Made by a program: the position numbers and the translations under genes. From Bacteroidales bacterium UBA5287 (GTDB taxonomy: Bacteria; Bacteroidota; Bacteroidia; Bacteroidales; Dysgonomonadaceae), in the NCBI GenBank assembly GCA_002411345.1, contig DHSL01000040.1, positions 1 to 49,856 of the forward strand: DNA of 49,856 nucleotides. Direction: 5' to 3'. Below, piece after piece: positions 8,461-16,485 of the stretch. The notes under the pieces were generated by a model. That model was not told where the DNA came from. It worked only from the letters and a program-made list of their open reading frames with translations, and did not search any database. Numbering within the stretch: position 1 is the first letter of the stretch; every line of letters starts with the position of its first letter.

Positions 8461-9323
8461 TGAAAGAGAAAGATACCCCATACAAGAAGTATGAAGCACT
8501 GACATTTAGCTTAAGCAAAGAAGTCACCCGTCAGTACAGCACCTCTTTTTTTTCTGCGACCCAGTTATTTCCCAGTGCTGTGAAAGAAGCCATTTATAGC
8601 ATATACGGATTTGTGAGAGTTGCCGACGAGATTGTTGACTCATTTCAAGGATTTGACCAGAAAGTTCTTTTAAATCGTTTTGAAGAAGATTACTATTTTG
8701 CACGTGAGCAAGGTTTGAGCAGTAATCCAATTATACACTCCTTTTTGGTTACAGTGAACCGTTATAATATAGACAACAAATATGTTGAATCGTTCCTATC
8801 GAGTATGCGCAGCGACCTCGATAAGAATATCTATTCGACGAAGTTAGAAACAGACCAGTACATTTACGGTTCAGCAGATGTTGTAGGTTTAATGTGTCTG
8901 AAAGTTTTTTGTGATAGCAATGAACAACTCTTTGAAAAGCTGTTAACCCCAGCCATGCGTCTTGGGTCGGCATTTCAGAAAGTCAACTTTTTACGTGATT
9001 TACGTGAAGACATGCTCCATTTAGGAAGGATCTATTTTCCAGATTTATCAATTGCAAGTTTTGATGATAACACCAAGTTAAAGTTAGTCAATGATATAGA
9101 AAAGGATTTCTCAGAAGCCCTTACAGGAATTAAACAACTCCCCAGTAATTCCCGTCTTGCCGTATTTACAGCCTATCGTTATTATAAAAGATTGCTTGAA
9201 AAGATAAGTAAGACACCAGCCTCAGAAATTATCAATCGCAGGATACGCGTAGCAAACGCCGATAAAATGCGATTATTCACATATTCGATCATCAGGAATA
9301 AATTCCATTTAGATGAAGATTAG
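8460..9323 (+). CDS. crtB: Phytoene synthase (squalene/phytoene synthase family)
   Basis: A 287-residue prenyl condensing enzyme. Both aspartate-rich Mg/diphosphate motifs are present: DEIVD at 56-60 and NFLRDLRED at 176-184. It joins two GGPP molecules head-to-head to phytoene, the first committed carotenoid step; a C30 dehydrosqualene synthase is an alternative that motifs alone cannot exclude. The start is GTG at 8460: an in-frame TAA lies six bases upstream and there is no suitable internal Met. It heads a seven-gene run with short gaps or overlaps to crtI. Confidence 0.92.
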   Translation: MKEKDTPYKKYEALTFSLSKEVTRQYSTSFFSATQLFPSAVKEAIYSIYGFVRVADEIVDSFQGFDQKVLLNRFEEDYYFAREQGLSSNPIIHSFLVTVNRYNIDNKYVESFLSSMRSDLDKNIYSTKLETDQYIYGSADVVGLMCLKVFCDSNEQLFEKLLTPAMRLGSAFQKVNFLRDLREDMLHLGRIYFPDLSIASFDDNTKLKLVNDIEKDFSEALTGIKQLPSNSRLAVFTAYRYYKRLLEKISKTPASEIINRRIRVANADKMRLFTYSIIRNKFHLDED

Positions 9324-9353
9324 CTATTTGAAACCTCAAATTTAAAAAGCAGT

Positions 9354-9896
9354 ATGAATGAAGTGATCAACTTTGTACAACTAGTAGATACAGTAGGCAA
9401 TCCAATAGGGATAATGGATAAAATTGAAGCACACCGTAGTTCCACCCTCCACAGAGCCGTATCAGTGTTGGTCTTCAACAGTTCCGGCAAGTGGTTGCTC
9501 CATCGTCGTGCCATCACCAAGTATCATTCCGGAGGATTGTGGACCAATGCCTGTTGCACCCACCCCTTTCCCGGAGAAGATTATGCTGAAGCCGCGCGCA
9601 GAAGGCTACAAGAAGAAATGGGTATATTAACCAAGGATCAATTTATCCACTTAATGGATTTTGTTTATCAAGCCAAGGTAAATAACGAACTTACCGAATA
9701 CGAGTATGACCGAGTATTCACATTAATCAGTGATGATTTACCCGAACCCCACCCCGATGAAGTAGACGAATGGAAGTATCTCTCGACCGAAGAATTATTG
9801 AAAGAGATTAAGCACCATCCCGAGCATTTCACCGAGTGGTTTAAACTATTTTTTCAGCAACCAGCAATCATAGAAATGTTAAAGACGAACAATTGA
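9354..9896 (+). CDS. idi: Isopentenyl-diphosphate delta-isomerase, type I
   Basis: Nudix-fold enzyme of 180 residues, the length of E. coli Idi. The catalytic cysteine region is WTNACCTHPFPGE (C67 matches the catalytic C67 of E. coli Idi), followed by a Nudix-type helix EAARRRLQEEMG and the acidic ELTEYEYDRVF segment (catalytic glutamate around 115-117). It interconverts IPP and DMAPP in the cytoplasm. It lies 30 bp after crtB and 12 bp before cruF, so its likely role is to raise prenyl supply for carotenoid synthesis. Confidence 0.95.
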   Translation: MNEVINFVQLVDTVGNPIGIMDKIEAHRSSTLHRAVSVLVFNSSGKWLLHRRAITKYHSGGLWTNACCTHPFPGEDYAEAARRRLQEEMGILTKDQFIHLMDFVYQAKVNNELTEYEYDRVFTLISDDLPEPHPDEVDEWKYLSTEELLKEIKHHPEHFTEWFKLFFQQPAIIEMLKTNN

Positions 9897-9908
9897 CAAA
9901 AAAATATT

Positions 9909-10559
9909 ATGGTCAAATATAATCCTTCTGAAATAAAGATGATCCGCACTATTGCCATGATCTTTACTGTTGGAATTATAGGTTTTAGTATTCCATTAAC
10001 ACAGAATATTTTTTTACATCTTACGCCATTGATTTTGTCGCTCTCATTGATTCTTCTATACAACTATGACATTTATAACACAAGCAAGAGTCAGAAAAAA
10101 AGGATCATTTTCTATTCAATTGTTTTTGCAGTAGGCTTTTTGGTAGAGATGTGGGGCGTGAACACCGGTGATTTGTTTGGCAGCTATCATTATGGATCAG
10201 GATTAGGATTCAAGATAGAAGGAACACCCCTGTTAATTGGTTTAAATTGGGTAATTATGGTATATCTCACCTCCGCCATATTCAGTTCATTAAGGCGCAA
10301 CCCCCTCAACAATGTTGTGTTTCCATCCCTTTTGATGGTCGGTTACGACATTATTCTTGAGCAAGCAGCCCCAAAAATGGATATGTGGAGTTGGCAAGAT
10401 CAAGTAATTCCACTTCAGAATTTTGTAATGTGGGGAATTTTAGCTGTAATTTTTCATGCTTTACGATATGTGATGAAAGTAACAGATAAAAACAGAATAG
10501 CATTGCCACTTTTTGCGATCATGTTACTCTTTTTCATTTTTGTATTTCTATTAAACTAA
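9909..10559 (+). CDS. cruF: CruF-like carotenoid 1,2-hydratase (carotenoid biosynthesis membrane protein)
   Basis: A 216-residue polytopic membrane protein with six to seven hydrophobic segments. It matches the Caroten_synth/COG2324 family: EMWGVNTGDLFGSYHYG, TPLLIGLNWVIMVY, GYDIILEQAAPKMDMWSW and NFVMWGILAVIFHAL. Characterised CruF proteins add water across the psi end of acyclic or monocyclic carotenes (1'-hydroxylation without O2). Position inside crt genes supports this. Other members of the family are poorly characterised, so the exact carotene substrate is inference. Confidence 0.82.
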   Translation: MVKYNPSEIKMIRTIAMIFTVGIIGFSIPLTQNIFLHLTPLILSLSLILLYNYDIYNTSKSQKKRIIFYSIVFAVGFLVEMWGVNTGDLFGSYHYGSGLGFKIEGTPLLIGLNWVIMVYLTSAIFSSLRRNPLNNVVFPSLLMVGYDIILEQAAPKMDMWSWQDQVIPLQNFVMWGILAVIFHALRYVMKVTDKNRIALPLFAIMLLFFIFVFLLN

Positions 10560-10568
10560 TCATTTTTT

Positions 10569-11186
10569 ATGCTCCAATCGAAGCACCACTTTTTTATTTA
10601 TCCATTCTTTCAGTTCTATACCCTAAGAATAATGAAAAAACATTTTCAGAAGGTTAGTATAGAAGGAAGATTTATTGATGATTCAAAGCCAGTGTTGCTT
10701 ATTGGGAATCATATAGGTTGGTGGGACGGTTTTTGGGCCATGTATCTTAAAATAAAAGTATTAAAACGCAAGTTTTATGTAATGATGCAAGAAGATCAGC
10801 TTTTGCGATTTCGTTTTTTCAACAATACCGGAGCCTTTTCAATTAACCGAAAAAGTAAGGATATTATTGAATCGCTAAGATATGCTTCAAAAATCATTCG
10901 TGATCCTCAAAACATGGTAGTTATGTACCCACAAGGACAACTACAGTCGCTCTACAGTACACATTTTCATTTTGAGAGAGGAATAGAATATATATTAAAA
11001 GGCCGAGAAGGAGAAGTTCAATTATTGATGACCGTAAATATGATTGACTATTTGGCACATCGCAAGCCATCGCTCTCTATATATCTCCGTGAGTACCAAG
11101 GACCATTTCTTGTAAAGTCGCTAGAAGAATCATACAATTCCTTTTACTTCGATTGTCTCACAACCCAAAAAAAGCGTACCGAATGA
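10569..11186 (+). CDS. PlsC-type acyltransferase, possibly acylating a glyco-carotenoid
   Basis: A 205-residue protein with the glycerolipid acyltransferase HX4D motif (NHIGWWD, H48-D53) and the downstream acceptor motif as YPQGQ, where lipid enzymes usually have (F/Y)PEG. It is short compared with typical PlsC. Its stop overlaps the start of the glycosyltransferase (ATGA), so the two are translationally coupled. By analogy with staphyloxanthin (glycosyltransferase CrtQ plus acyltransferase CrtO, a different fold) it may esterify the sugar of a carotenoid; phospholipid acylation is the alternative. Confidence 0.8.
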   Translation: MLQSKHHFFIYPFFQFYTLRIMKKHFQKVSIEGRFIDDSKPVLLIGNHIGWWDGFWAMYLKIKVLKRKFYVMMQEDQLLRFRFFNNTGAFSINRKSKDIIESLRYASKIIRDPQNMVVMYPQGQLQSLYSTHFHFERGIEYILKGREGEVQLLMTVNMIDYLAHRKPSLSIYLREYQGPFLVKSLEESYNSFYFDCLTTQKKRTE

Positions 11187-12289
11187 CAGATTATTTAGCA
11201 TATTTGATTTTGGGATTTTCGCTGTTACAGATGTTAGTAGCGATGGCAAACCTCCTATTCAAAGAACGTTTACCATTAAAAAGAGAACAATCAGTTGAAA
11301 CCAGTAACATAAGAGAAAGCGTTTCAGTTCTTATTCCCGCGCGCGACGAAGAAACCAACATTAATTTATTGCTTAAAGATTTGACCCGCGTTATTGATTC
11401 CATTAAAGAGATTATAGTCTGCGACGACCAATCGTCCGATCAAACAGCAGCTGTTGTATCACGTTACGCCAACGAATATCCCCAAGTCCACCTCATCCAT
11501 TCAGAGCACCTTCCTGACGGTTGGTCCGGTAAGAACCATGCCTGTCACCTGTTATCTCAGAAAGCATGCGGCGATTATCTTCTTTTTCTTGATGCAGATG
11601 TCCGAATAGACGAAGGCCATATTGAACGCTCCCTTGTTTATATGCAGAAAAGAAACTGCGATTTGATGAGTATATTTCCCTCCCAGGAAATGCAAACATT
11701 AGGCGAGAAAATGACAGTACCCAATATGATGACCATACTGTTAACCCTTTTGCCATTGCCGCTTGTACTCCGTTCGCACTACCCATCATTATCGGCCGCC
11801 AACGGACAGTTCATGCTATTTAAGCGCAATACCTATGCTGAATTTCTTCCCCATGAACGCTTTAAGGCAAGTAGAGCCGAAGACATTGACATTGCCCATT
11901 TCTTAAAGAAACAGCGAAAACGAGTCAGCTGTCTTACCGGAATAGACACCGTGCGTTGCAGGATGTATCATTCAGTGAAAGAAGCATTCAATGGCTTTTC
12001 AAAAAACGTCGCTTGTTTTTTTGGCAATTCATCCATTATCGCAGTTTTTTATTGGTTAATAACCACTTTCGGATTCATTATTTTCCCTATTTCAGGAAAC
12101 TATGGAATGCTTTGGATTTGGATTTGTGCAACCGTTATCAGTCGCGTTTCCGTATCCCTCACCGCACATATTAATGTGTTTGAGAGTCTTTTGTTATTAC
12201 TTCCTCAACAGCTAATGTTAGGAGTAATTATTGGTTACTCATTAATTTACAAAAAGAAAAAGATCATCTGGAAAGGGCGAAAAGTATAA
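11183..12289 (+). CDS. Family 2 glycosyltransferase, carotenoid glycosyltransferase candidate
   Basis: A 368-residue membrane GT2. An N-terminal hydrophobic helix precedes the GT-A core: VSVLIPARDEE, IIVCDDQSSDQT, a metal-binding LFLDADVRI and a later RAEDIDIA motif. About three hydrophobic segments close the C terminus. The arrangement resembles CrtQ and CruC. I chose ATG at 11183, overlapping the previous stop by 4 bp, over an upstream TTG. Position between acyltransferase and crtI supports transfer of a sugar to a hydroxylated carotenoid; this is inference. Confidence 0.85.
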   Translation: MTDYLAYLILGFSLLQMLVAMANLLFKERLPLKREQSVETSNIRESVSVLIPARDEETNINLLLKDLTRVIDSIKEIIVCDDQSSDQTAAVVSRYANEYPQVHLIHSEHLPDGWSGKNHACHLLSQKACGDYLLFLDADVRIDEGHIERSLVYMQKRNCDLMSIFPSQEMQTLGEKMTVPNMMTILLTLLPLPLVLRSHYPSLSAANGQFMLFKRNTYAEFLPHERFKASRAEDIDIAHFLKKQRKRVSCLTGIDTVRCRMYHSVKEAFNGFSKNVACFFGNSSIIAVFYWLITTFGFIIFPISGNYGMLWIWICATVISRVSVSLTAHINVFESLLLLLPQQLMLGVIIGYSLIYKKKKIIWKGRKV

Positions 12290-12310
12290 TAAGAAAAAAC
12301 AGAAAGAAAA

Positions 12311-13048
12311 ATGAATAGAACAAAATACATTCTTTTGCTTGTACTATTTAATTTTAGCTTTGTGATGATTTCAAGCGCCATGGTTGAGAAGCGTGCTATA
12401 TATAATTCCTATTTATTGAGCGACATGTCAACCTGGAAAAAAATTATTGACGACATGCATGCAGAGAAAGGCAAGAGCAATCAGCGCGAGTTAGAGTTGC
12501 TCAATTATGAGTACGGCTATGTCGGCTGGTGCATTGGCAACAAGCGTAAGAAAGAAGCAAAGATCTATATATCAAGAAGTTTAGAACGGATAAAGCGATT
12601 AGATACAGCAAAGCAACACCTTCCGTTAGTCGATGCCTATACATCAGCATTTTACGGATTCAGGATAGGTTTAGAACCATTGAGAGCCCCAAAGTTTGGT
12701 CCCCGCAGTCTTGAATTCGCTAAGAAGTCGGTAGCCAAAGACAATCAAAATGCCATGGGTTATATTCAGCTTGGGAATATAGACTATTTTATGCCACCAG
12801 CCTTTGGCGGATCGAAAGAAAAAGCCATTAAGAACTATTTACAAGCAGAGCGTTTAATGGATCCAATCAGTGAATACGACTGGAACTATTTAGCCCTCTT
12901 GGTACAGATAGCCACTGTATATTCAGAAACAGGCAACCTTGAGAAAGCCGATTTTTATTATCGTAAAACCCTTTCCATTTCCCCAAATTTTATTTGGGTA
13001 CGAGACCAGTTATATCCAGCATTTAAAAAGAAACACAATAAGTTATGA
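12311..13048 (+). CDS. Secreted TPR-repeat protein in the carotenoid cluster
   Basis: A 245-residue protein with a signal sequence (hydrophobic residues ~6-23 ending SSAMVEK), so probably periplasmic or membrane-anchored. TPR-like helices are visible at ~140-165 (KKSVAKDNQNAMGYIQLGN) and ~190-230 (LVQIATVYSETGNLEKADFYYRKTLSISP). No enzyme motif is seen. It overlaps the crtI start by 4 bp (ATGA) and follows the GT2 by 21 bp, so it belongs to the same transcript. Its role is unknown; assembly or placement of pigment complexes is only a hypothesis. Confidence 0.75.
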   Translation: MNRTKYILLLVLFNFSFVMISSAMVEKRAIYNSYLLSDMSTWKKIIDDMHAEKGKSNQRELELLNYEYGYVGWCIGNKRKKEAKIYISRSLERIKRLDTAKQHLPLVDAYTSAFYGFRIGLEPLRAPKFGPRSLEFAKKSVAKDNQNAMGYIQLGNIDYFMPPAFGGSKEKAIKNYLQAERLMDPISEYDWNYLALLVQIATVYSETGNLEKADFYYRKTLSISPNFIWVRDQLYPAFKKKHNKL

Positions 13049-14511
13049 AAAAGAAAGTTATTATTGTAGGCACCGGTTTAGGAGGATTGTGCAGCGGACT
13101 TTTATTACAAAGCAAAGGCTATGAAGTACAATTTATTGAGAAAAACGATCGTCCCGGCGGTCGCCTCAACCGTTTCGAGCAAGAAGGATTTACTTTTGAC
13201 ACCGGTCCCAGTTTTTTCAGCATGTCCTACATCTTTAAAGACTTCATGAAAGAATGCGGATTAGAATTACCCTTTCGTTTTATTGAGTTAGACCCTTTAT
13301 ATTCAGTACATTTTCCTGACGGTCGTATTTTCCGATTGAATAAAGACATCAAGAAGTTAGCAGAACAATTTAGCGACATAGAGTCCGATTTTGAGATCAA
13401 GATGGAGAAATATTTAGATAAAGCCAGTGCCCTGTATAACGACACTATTGACATTGTTATTCGGAACAATTTCGACACCAAGTTAGACTTTTTTATTTCA
13501 CTGATGAAAGTCAACCCCGTTCATATCCCAGTATTGATGAAAACCTTTTGGCAGCAAGTAACCCAATATTTTGATTCCCATGAAGCACGTCAGATTGTTT
13601 CCCTTGTAGCCTTTTTTCTTGGTCGCACCCCCTTCGACACGATGGGAATTTACAGTCTTCTTTCGAATGTAGAGTTCCGTTATGACGGATATCACAATGT
13701 TGAAGGCGGTATGTATAAGATTGTAGAAGGGATTGTAGATCTGTTGAAAAGTCGCGGTGCCACCTTCCATTTTAACAAAGAGATTACAAGTGTAGAAGCC
13801 CATAACGACCAGATTATTGGAGTTGTGGACAAAGAAGGTAAACATTACGAAGGCGATATCTATTTGATTAATGCCGATGCAGCCCTTTTCAGAGGACGTG
13901 TTCTTAACCGAAAAAAATATTCAGAGACGAATTTACGAAAGATGGAATGGACCATGGGTTATTTAACTATCTATATAGGAGTTAATTGTAAGCTGCCCCA
14001 TCTTGATTTGCACAACTATTTTCTTGGTTCCAATTATGAAGAATACGCCCACAATGTTTTGAAGAATCCCGATTCCCTTCAGAAACCCTATTATTATATC
14101 AATGTAGTTTCCAAGCACAATCCCGAGTGTGCTCCCGAAGGATGTGAGAGTCTTTTCTTTGTCTGTCCTGTTCCCAGTCTCCAGTACAAGTCCGACTGGA
14201 GCGACCGTGATGAAATTGTAGACAGTATTTTGGCCGATTTTTCTTTGCGTATTGGTACCGACATCATTCCCCATATTGTAACCCGTACCGTTTATACGCC
14301 AAAAGAATGGGAGCGCGAGTTCAATCTTTATATGGGCAGTGGTTTAGGCTTATCACACCGCATGAATCAAATAGGCGGACTTCGTCCCAAGAATTTTGAC
14401 GAACAGTATCATAATCTATTTTACACAGGATCATCTACGACACCCGGTGCAGTACTCCCTATGGCAGTTATCAGTGCAGAAAATGTTTGTAGGCGTATCT
14501 TAAATATTTGA
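13045..14511 (+). CDS. crtI: Phytoene desaturase / carotenoid desaturase family
   Basis: A 488-residue FAD enzyme. The dinucleotide fold is at the N terminus (IIVGTGLGGLCSGLLL, then EKNDRPGGR), followed by FDTGPS. The C-terminal CrtI signature is LFYTGSSTTPGAVLPMAV. It desaturates phytoene, in four steps for lycopene-type products; the number of steps cannot be read from the sequence. It is the last gene of the crtB-crtI run and is translationally coupled to the TPR gene. It is the only desaturase here, so a separate CrtD is absent from the window. Confidence 0.93.
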   Translation: MKKKVIIVGTGLGGLCSGLLLQSKGYEVQFIEKNDRPGGRLNRFEQEGFTFDTGPSFFSMSYIFKDFMKECGLELPFRFIELDPLYSVHFPDGRIFRLNKDIKKLAEQFSDIESDFEIKMEKYLDKASALYNDTIDIVIRNNFDTKLDFFISLMKVNPVHIPVLMKTFWQQVTQYFDSHEARQIVSLVAFFLGRTPFDTMGIYSLLSNVEFRYDGYHNVEGGMYKIVEGIVDLLKSRGATFHFNKEITSVEAHNDQIIGVVDKEGKHYEGDIYLINADAALFRGRVLNRKKYSETNLRKMEWTMGYLTIYIGVNCKLPHLDLHNYFLGSNYEEYAHNVLKNPDSLQKPYYYINVVSKHNPECAPEGCESLFFVCPVPSLQYKSDWSDRDEIVDSILADFSLRIGTDIIPHIVTRTVYTPKEWEREFNLYMGSGLGLSHRMNQIGGLRPKNFDEQYHNLFYTGSSTTPGAVLPMAVISAENVCRRILNI

Positions 14512-14538
14512 TAAATATAAAAAAAGAATATACTTTAG
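14507..14538 (+). promoter_or_regulatory. Probable promoter for the lipocalin-photolyase pair
   Basis: TTTG at 14507-14510 overlaps the end of crtI. After a 20-nt spacer comes TACTTTAG at 14531-14538, one mismatch from TAnnTTTG. It would start transcription shortly before the lipocalin ATG at 14557. Confidence 0.4.
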
Positions 14539-14556
14539 ACTATAAAATATAACCCT

Positions 14557-15120
14557 ATGAAATCAACGAATAAACTTTTAGTTACAATGTTATTAATTGG
14601 ACTCGCCTCTATTTTTAGTTCTTGCGCATCCATTCCCAAGAATGCGAAGCCAGTACAATATTTTGATGTCAACAGATATTTAGGTATTTGGTATGAAATT
14701 GCTCGATTTGATTTTCGTTTTGAGAGGAATATGGATAATACAACCGCCCAATACAGTCTGAATAAAAATGGAAACATAACTGTTTTGAACAGTGGATTCA
14801 ATTATGTAGAAAACAAATGGAAAAAAGCAGAAGGAGTAGCCAAGTTTCGCGACAGTAAGAAAGTTGGAGCTTTAGAAGTCAGTTTTTTTGGTCCATTCTA
14901 TTCAGCCTATAATGTAATTGCTTTGGACAACGATTATCAATATGCATTAGTTGCAGGTAAAGATTTGGATTATTTGTGGATTTTGTCCAGAGAAAAAAAA
15001 ATTCCAGATGATGTGAAAGCAGATTATCTTGAAATAGCTAAAAATATTGGTTATGATACATCCCGTTTAATTTGGGTTAAACACGATAAAAACGACAATC
15101 CATATCTTGAAAAGAAGTAA
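14557..15120 (+). CDS. blc: Lipocalin family lipoprotein (Blc-like)
   Basis: A 187-residue protein with lipobox FSSC (C23). The first lipocalin motif is LGIWYEIARFDFRFER, and the family features VNSGF/LNSGFNY, KWKKAEGVAKF, FFGPFYSAYNVIALD and YLWILSREKKIP are all present. Bacterial Blc is an outer-membrane lipoprotein binding lysophospholipids or fatty acids. It directly follows the carotenoid cluster and overlaps the photolyase gene by 14 bp. A role in handling damaged lipids, or a hydrophobic pigment, would fit the context but is inference. Confidence 0.92.
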   Translation: MKSTNKLLVTMLLIGLASIFSSCASIPKNAKPVQYFDVNRYLGIWYEIARFDFRFERNMDNTTAQYSLNKNGNITVLNSGFNYVENKWKKAEGVAKFRDSKKVGALEVSFFGPFYSAYNVIALDNDYQYALVAGKDLDYLWILSREKKIPDDVKADYLEIAKNIGYDTSRLIWVKHDKNDNPYLEKK

Positions 15121-16405
15121 AATATCAATATTTTGGTTTCGCAGAGATTTGCGTTTAGAAGATAATGCAGGATTGTATCATGCATTATCTTCCGGTTATC
15201 CTGTATTGCCCATTTTTATATTCGATAAAAACATATTAGACAAGTTATCAGATAAGAATGACAGAAGGATAGATTATATCCATCAGGCACTCACACATAT
15301 TAATTCATTGTTGAAGTTATCAGGATCCACTTTAAAAACCTATTACGGGAGTCCACTTGATATTTTCAAACAACTTATGAATGAGTTTGAAGTTCAAGTA
15401 GTTTTCTGCAATCGTGATTATGAGCCAAGAGCCATTGAGCGAGATAATGAAATAAATCAATATCTGCACGATAGAAACATTCAGTTTAAAACTTATAAAG
15501 ACCAGGTAATTTTTGACCAGTTTGACATTATAAAGAACAACGGAACCCCATACACCATTTATACCCCCTATTCAAAAAAATGGAAAGAAAAGTTGATGTT
15601 AGAAAATCATGAAATATTCAACCCAGATATCCATAATTTTTACCAACAAACATTTTCTGAAATACATTCATTAGATGAAATTGGTTTTAAGAAAACCGAA
15701 ATGTTTTTTGTACCACCCAAGCTTGATGCAGCTATTATTGATGACTATGATAAGTACAGAGATTATCCCGCATTACAAAAAACATCAATGTTAGGTATTG
15801 CATTACGTTTTGGCACAATAAGCATCCGTAGTTGCGTTTCTTTTGCTATTATTCATAATCAGACATGGCTATCCGAATTGATTTGGAGAGAGTTTTTTAT
15901 GCAGATCCTTTATCACTTTCCCAGTATTGAGAATCATTCCTTTAAAAGACAATACGATTTTATTGCGTGGCGCAATGATGAATCAGAATTTGATATGTGG
16001 TGCAATGGCAAGACCGGTTTTCCGTTAGTAGATGCCGGAATGAGGCAACTTAATGAAACCGGATACATGCATAATCGCGTTCGAATGGTAGTCGCCGGTT
16101 TTTTATGTAAAGACCTACTAATTGACTGGCGATGGGGCGAGACATATTTCGCTCAGAAATTGAACGATTATGATTTATCGTCAAATAATGGTAATTGGCA
16201 ATGGGCTTCAGGATCCGGTTGTGATGCCGTTCCCTATTTCAGAATGTTTAACCCTACCCTTCAAGCAGAGAAGTTTGATAAGAATTTTGATTACATAAGA
16301 AAATGGGTGCCTGAATTTGGCACAGACGCATATCCCAAGCCAATTGTCGATCATAAATTTGCAAGAGAGAGAGCGTTTGAATCATATAGCAAAGCATTAA
16401 AATAA
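15107..16405 (+). CDS. phrB: Deoxyribodipyrimidine (CPD) photolyase
   Basis: A 432-residue photolyase. The N-terminal Rossmann domain opens IFWFRRDLRLEDNAG. The FAD domain shows LIWREFFMQILYHFP, GKTGFPLVDAGMRQLNETG, HNRVRMVVAGFL and LSSNNGNWQWASGSG, the class I pattern. It repairs UV-induced pyrimidine dimers using blue light. The only plausible start is TTG at 15107, inside the end of the lipocalin gene, because the conserved N terminus begins a few residues later. Overlap implies co-translation with the lipocalin. Confidence 0.94.
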   Translation: MKRSKISIFWFRRDLRLEDNAGLYHALSSGYPVLPIFIFDKNILDKLSDKNDRRIDYIHQALTHINSLLKLSGSTLKTYYGSPLDIFKQLMNEFEVQVVFCNRDYEPRAIERDNEINQYLHDRNIQFKTYKDQVIFDQFDIIKNNGTPYTIYTPYSKKWKEKLMLENHEIFNPDIHNFYQQTFSEIHSLDEIGFKKTEMFFVPPKLDAAIIDDYDKYRDYPALQKTSMLGIALRFGTISIRSCVSFAIIHNQTWLSELIWREFFMQILYHFPSIENHSFKRQYDFIAWRNDESEFDMWCNGKTGFPLVDAGMRQLNETGYMHNRVRMVVAGFLCKDLLIDWRWGETYFAQKLNDYDLSSNNGNWQWASGSGCDAVPYFRMFNPTLQAEKFDKNFDYIRKWVPEFGTDAYPKPIVDHKFARERAFESYSKALK

Positions 16406-16485
16406 AATATATAAACATAAATAATATAAAGTAATTGATTAAGTTAGCTGTCTATAATTGACAAAAACTAAAAAACAGAATTGAA

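Noticed and set aside
11153..11182. TTG-started extension of the GT2 gene
   Set aside because: ATG at 11183 overlaps the upstream stop by 4 bp, the usual pattern of coupling.
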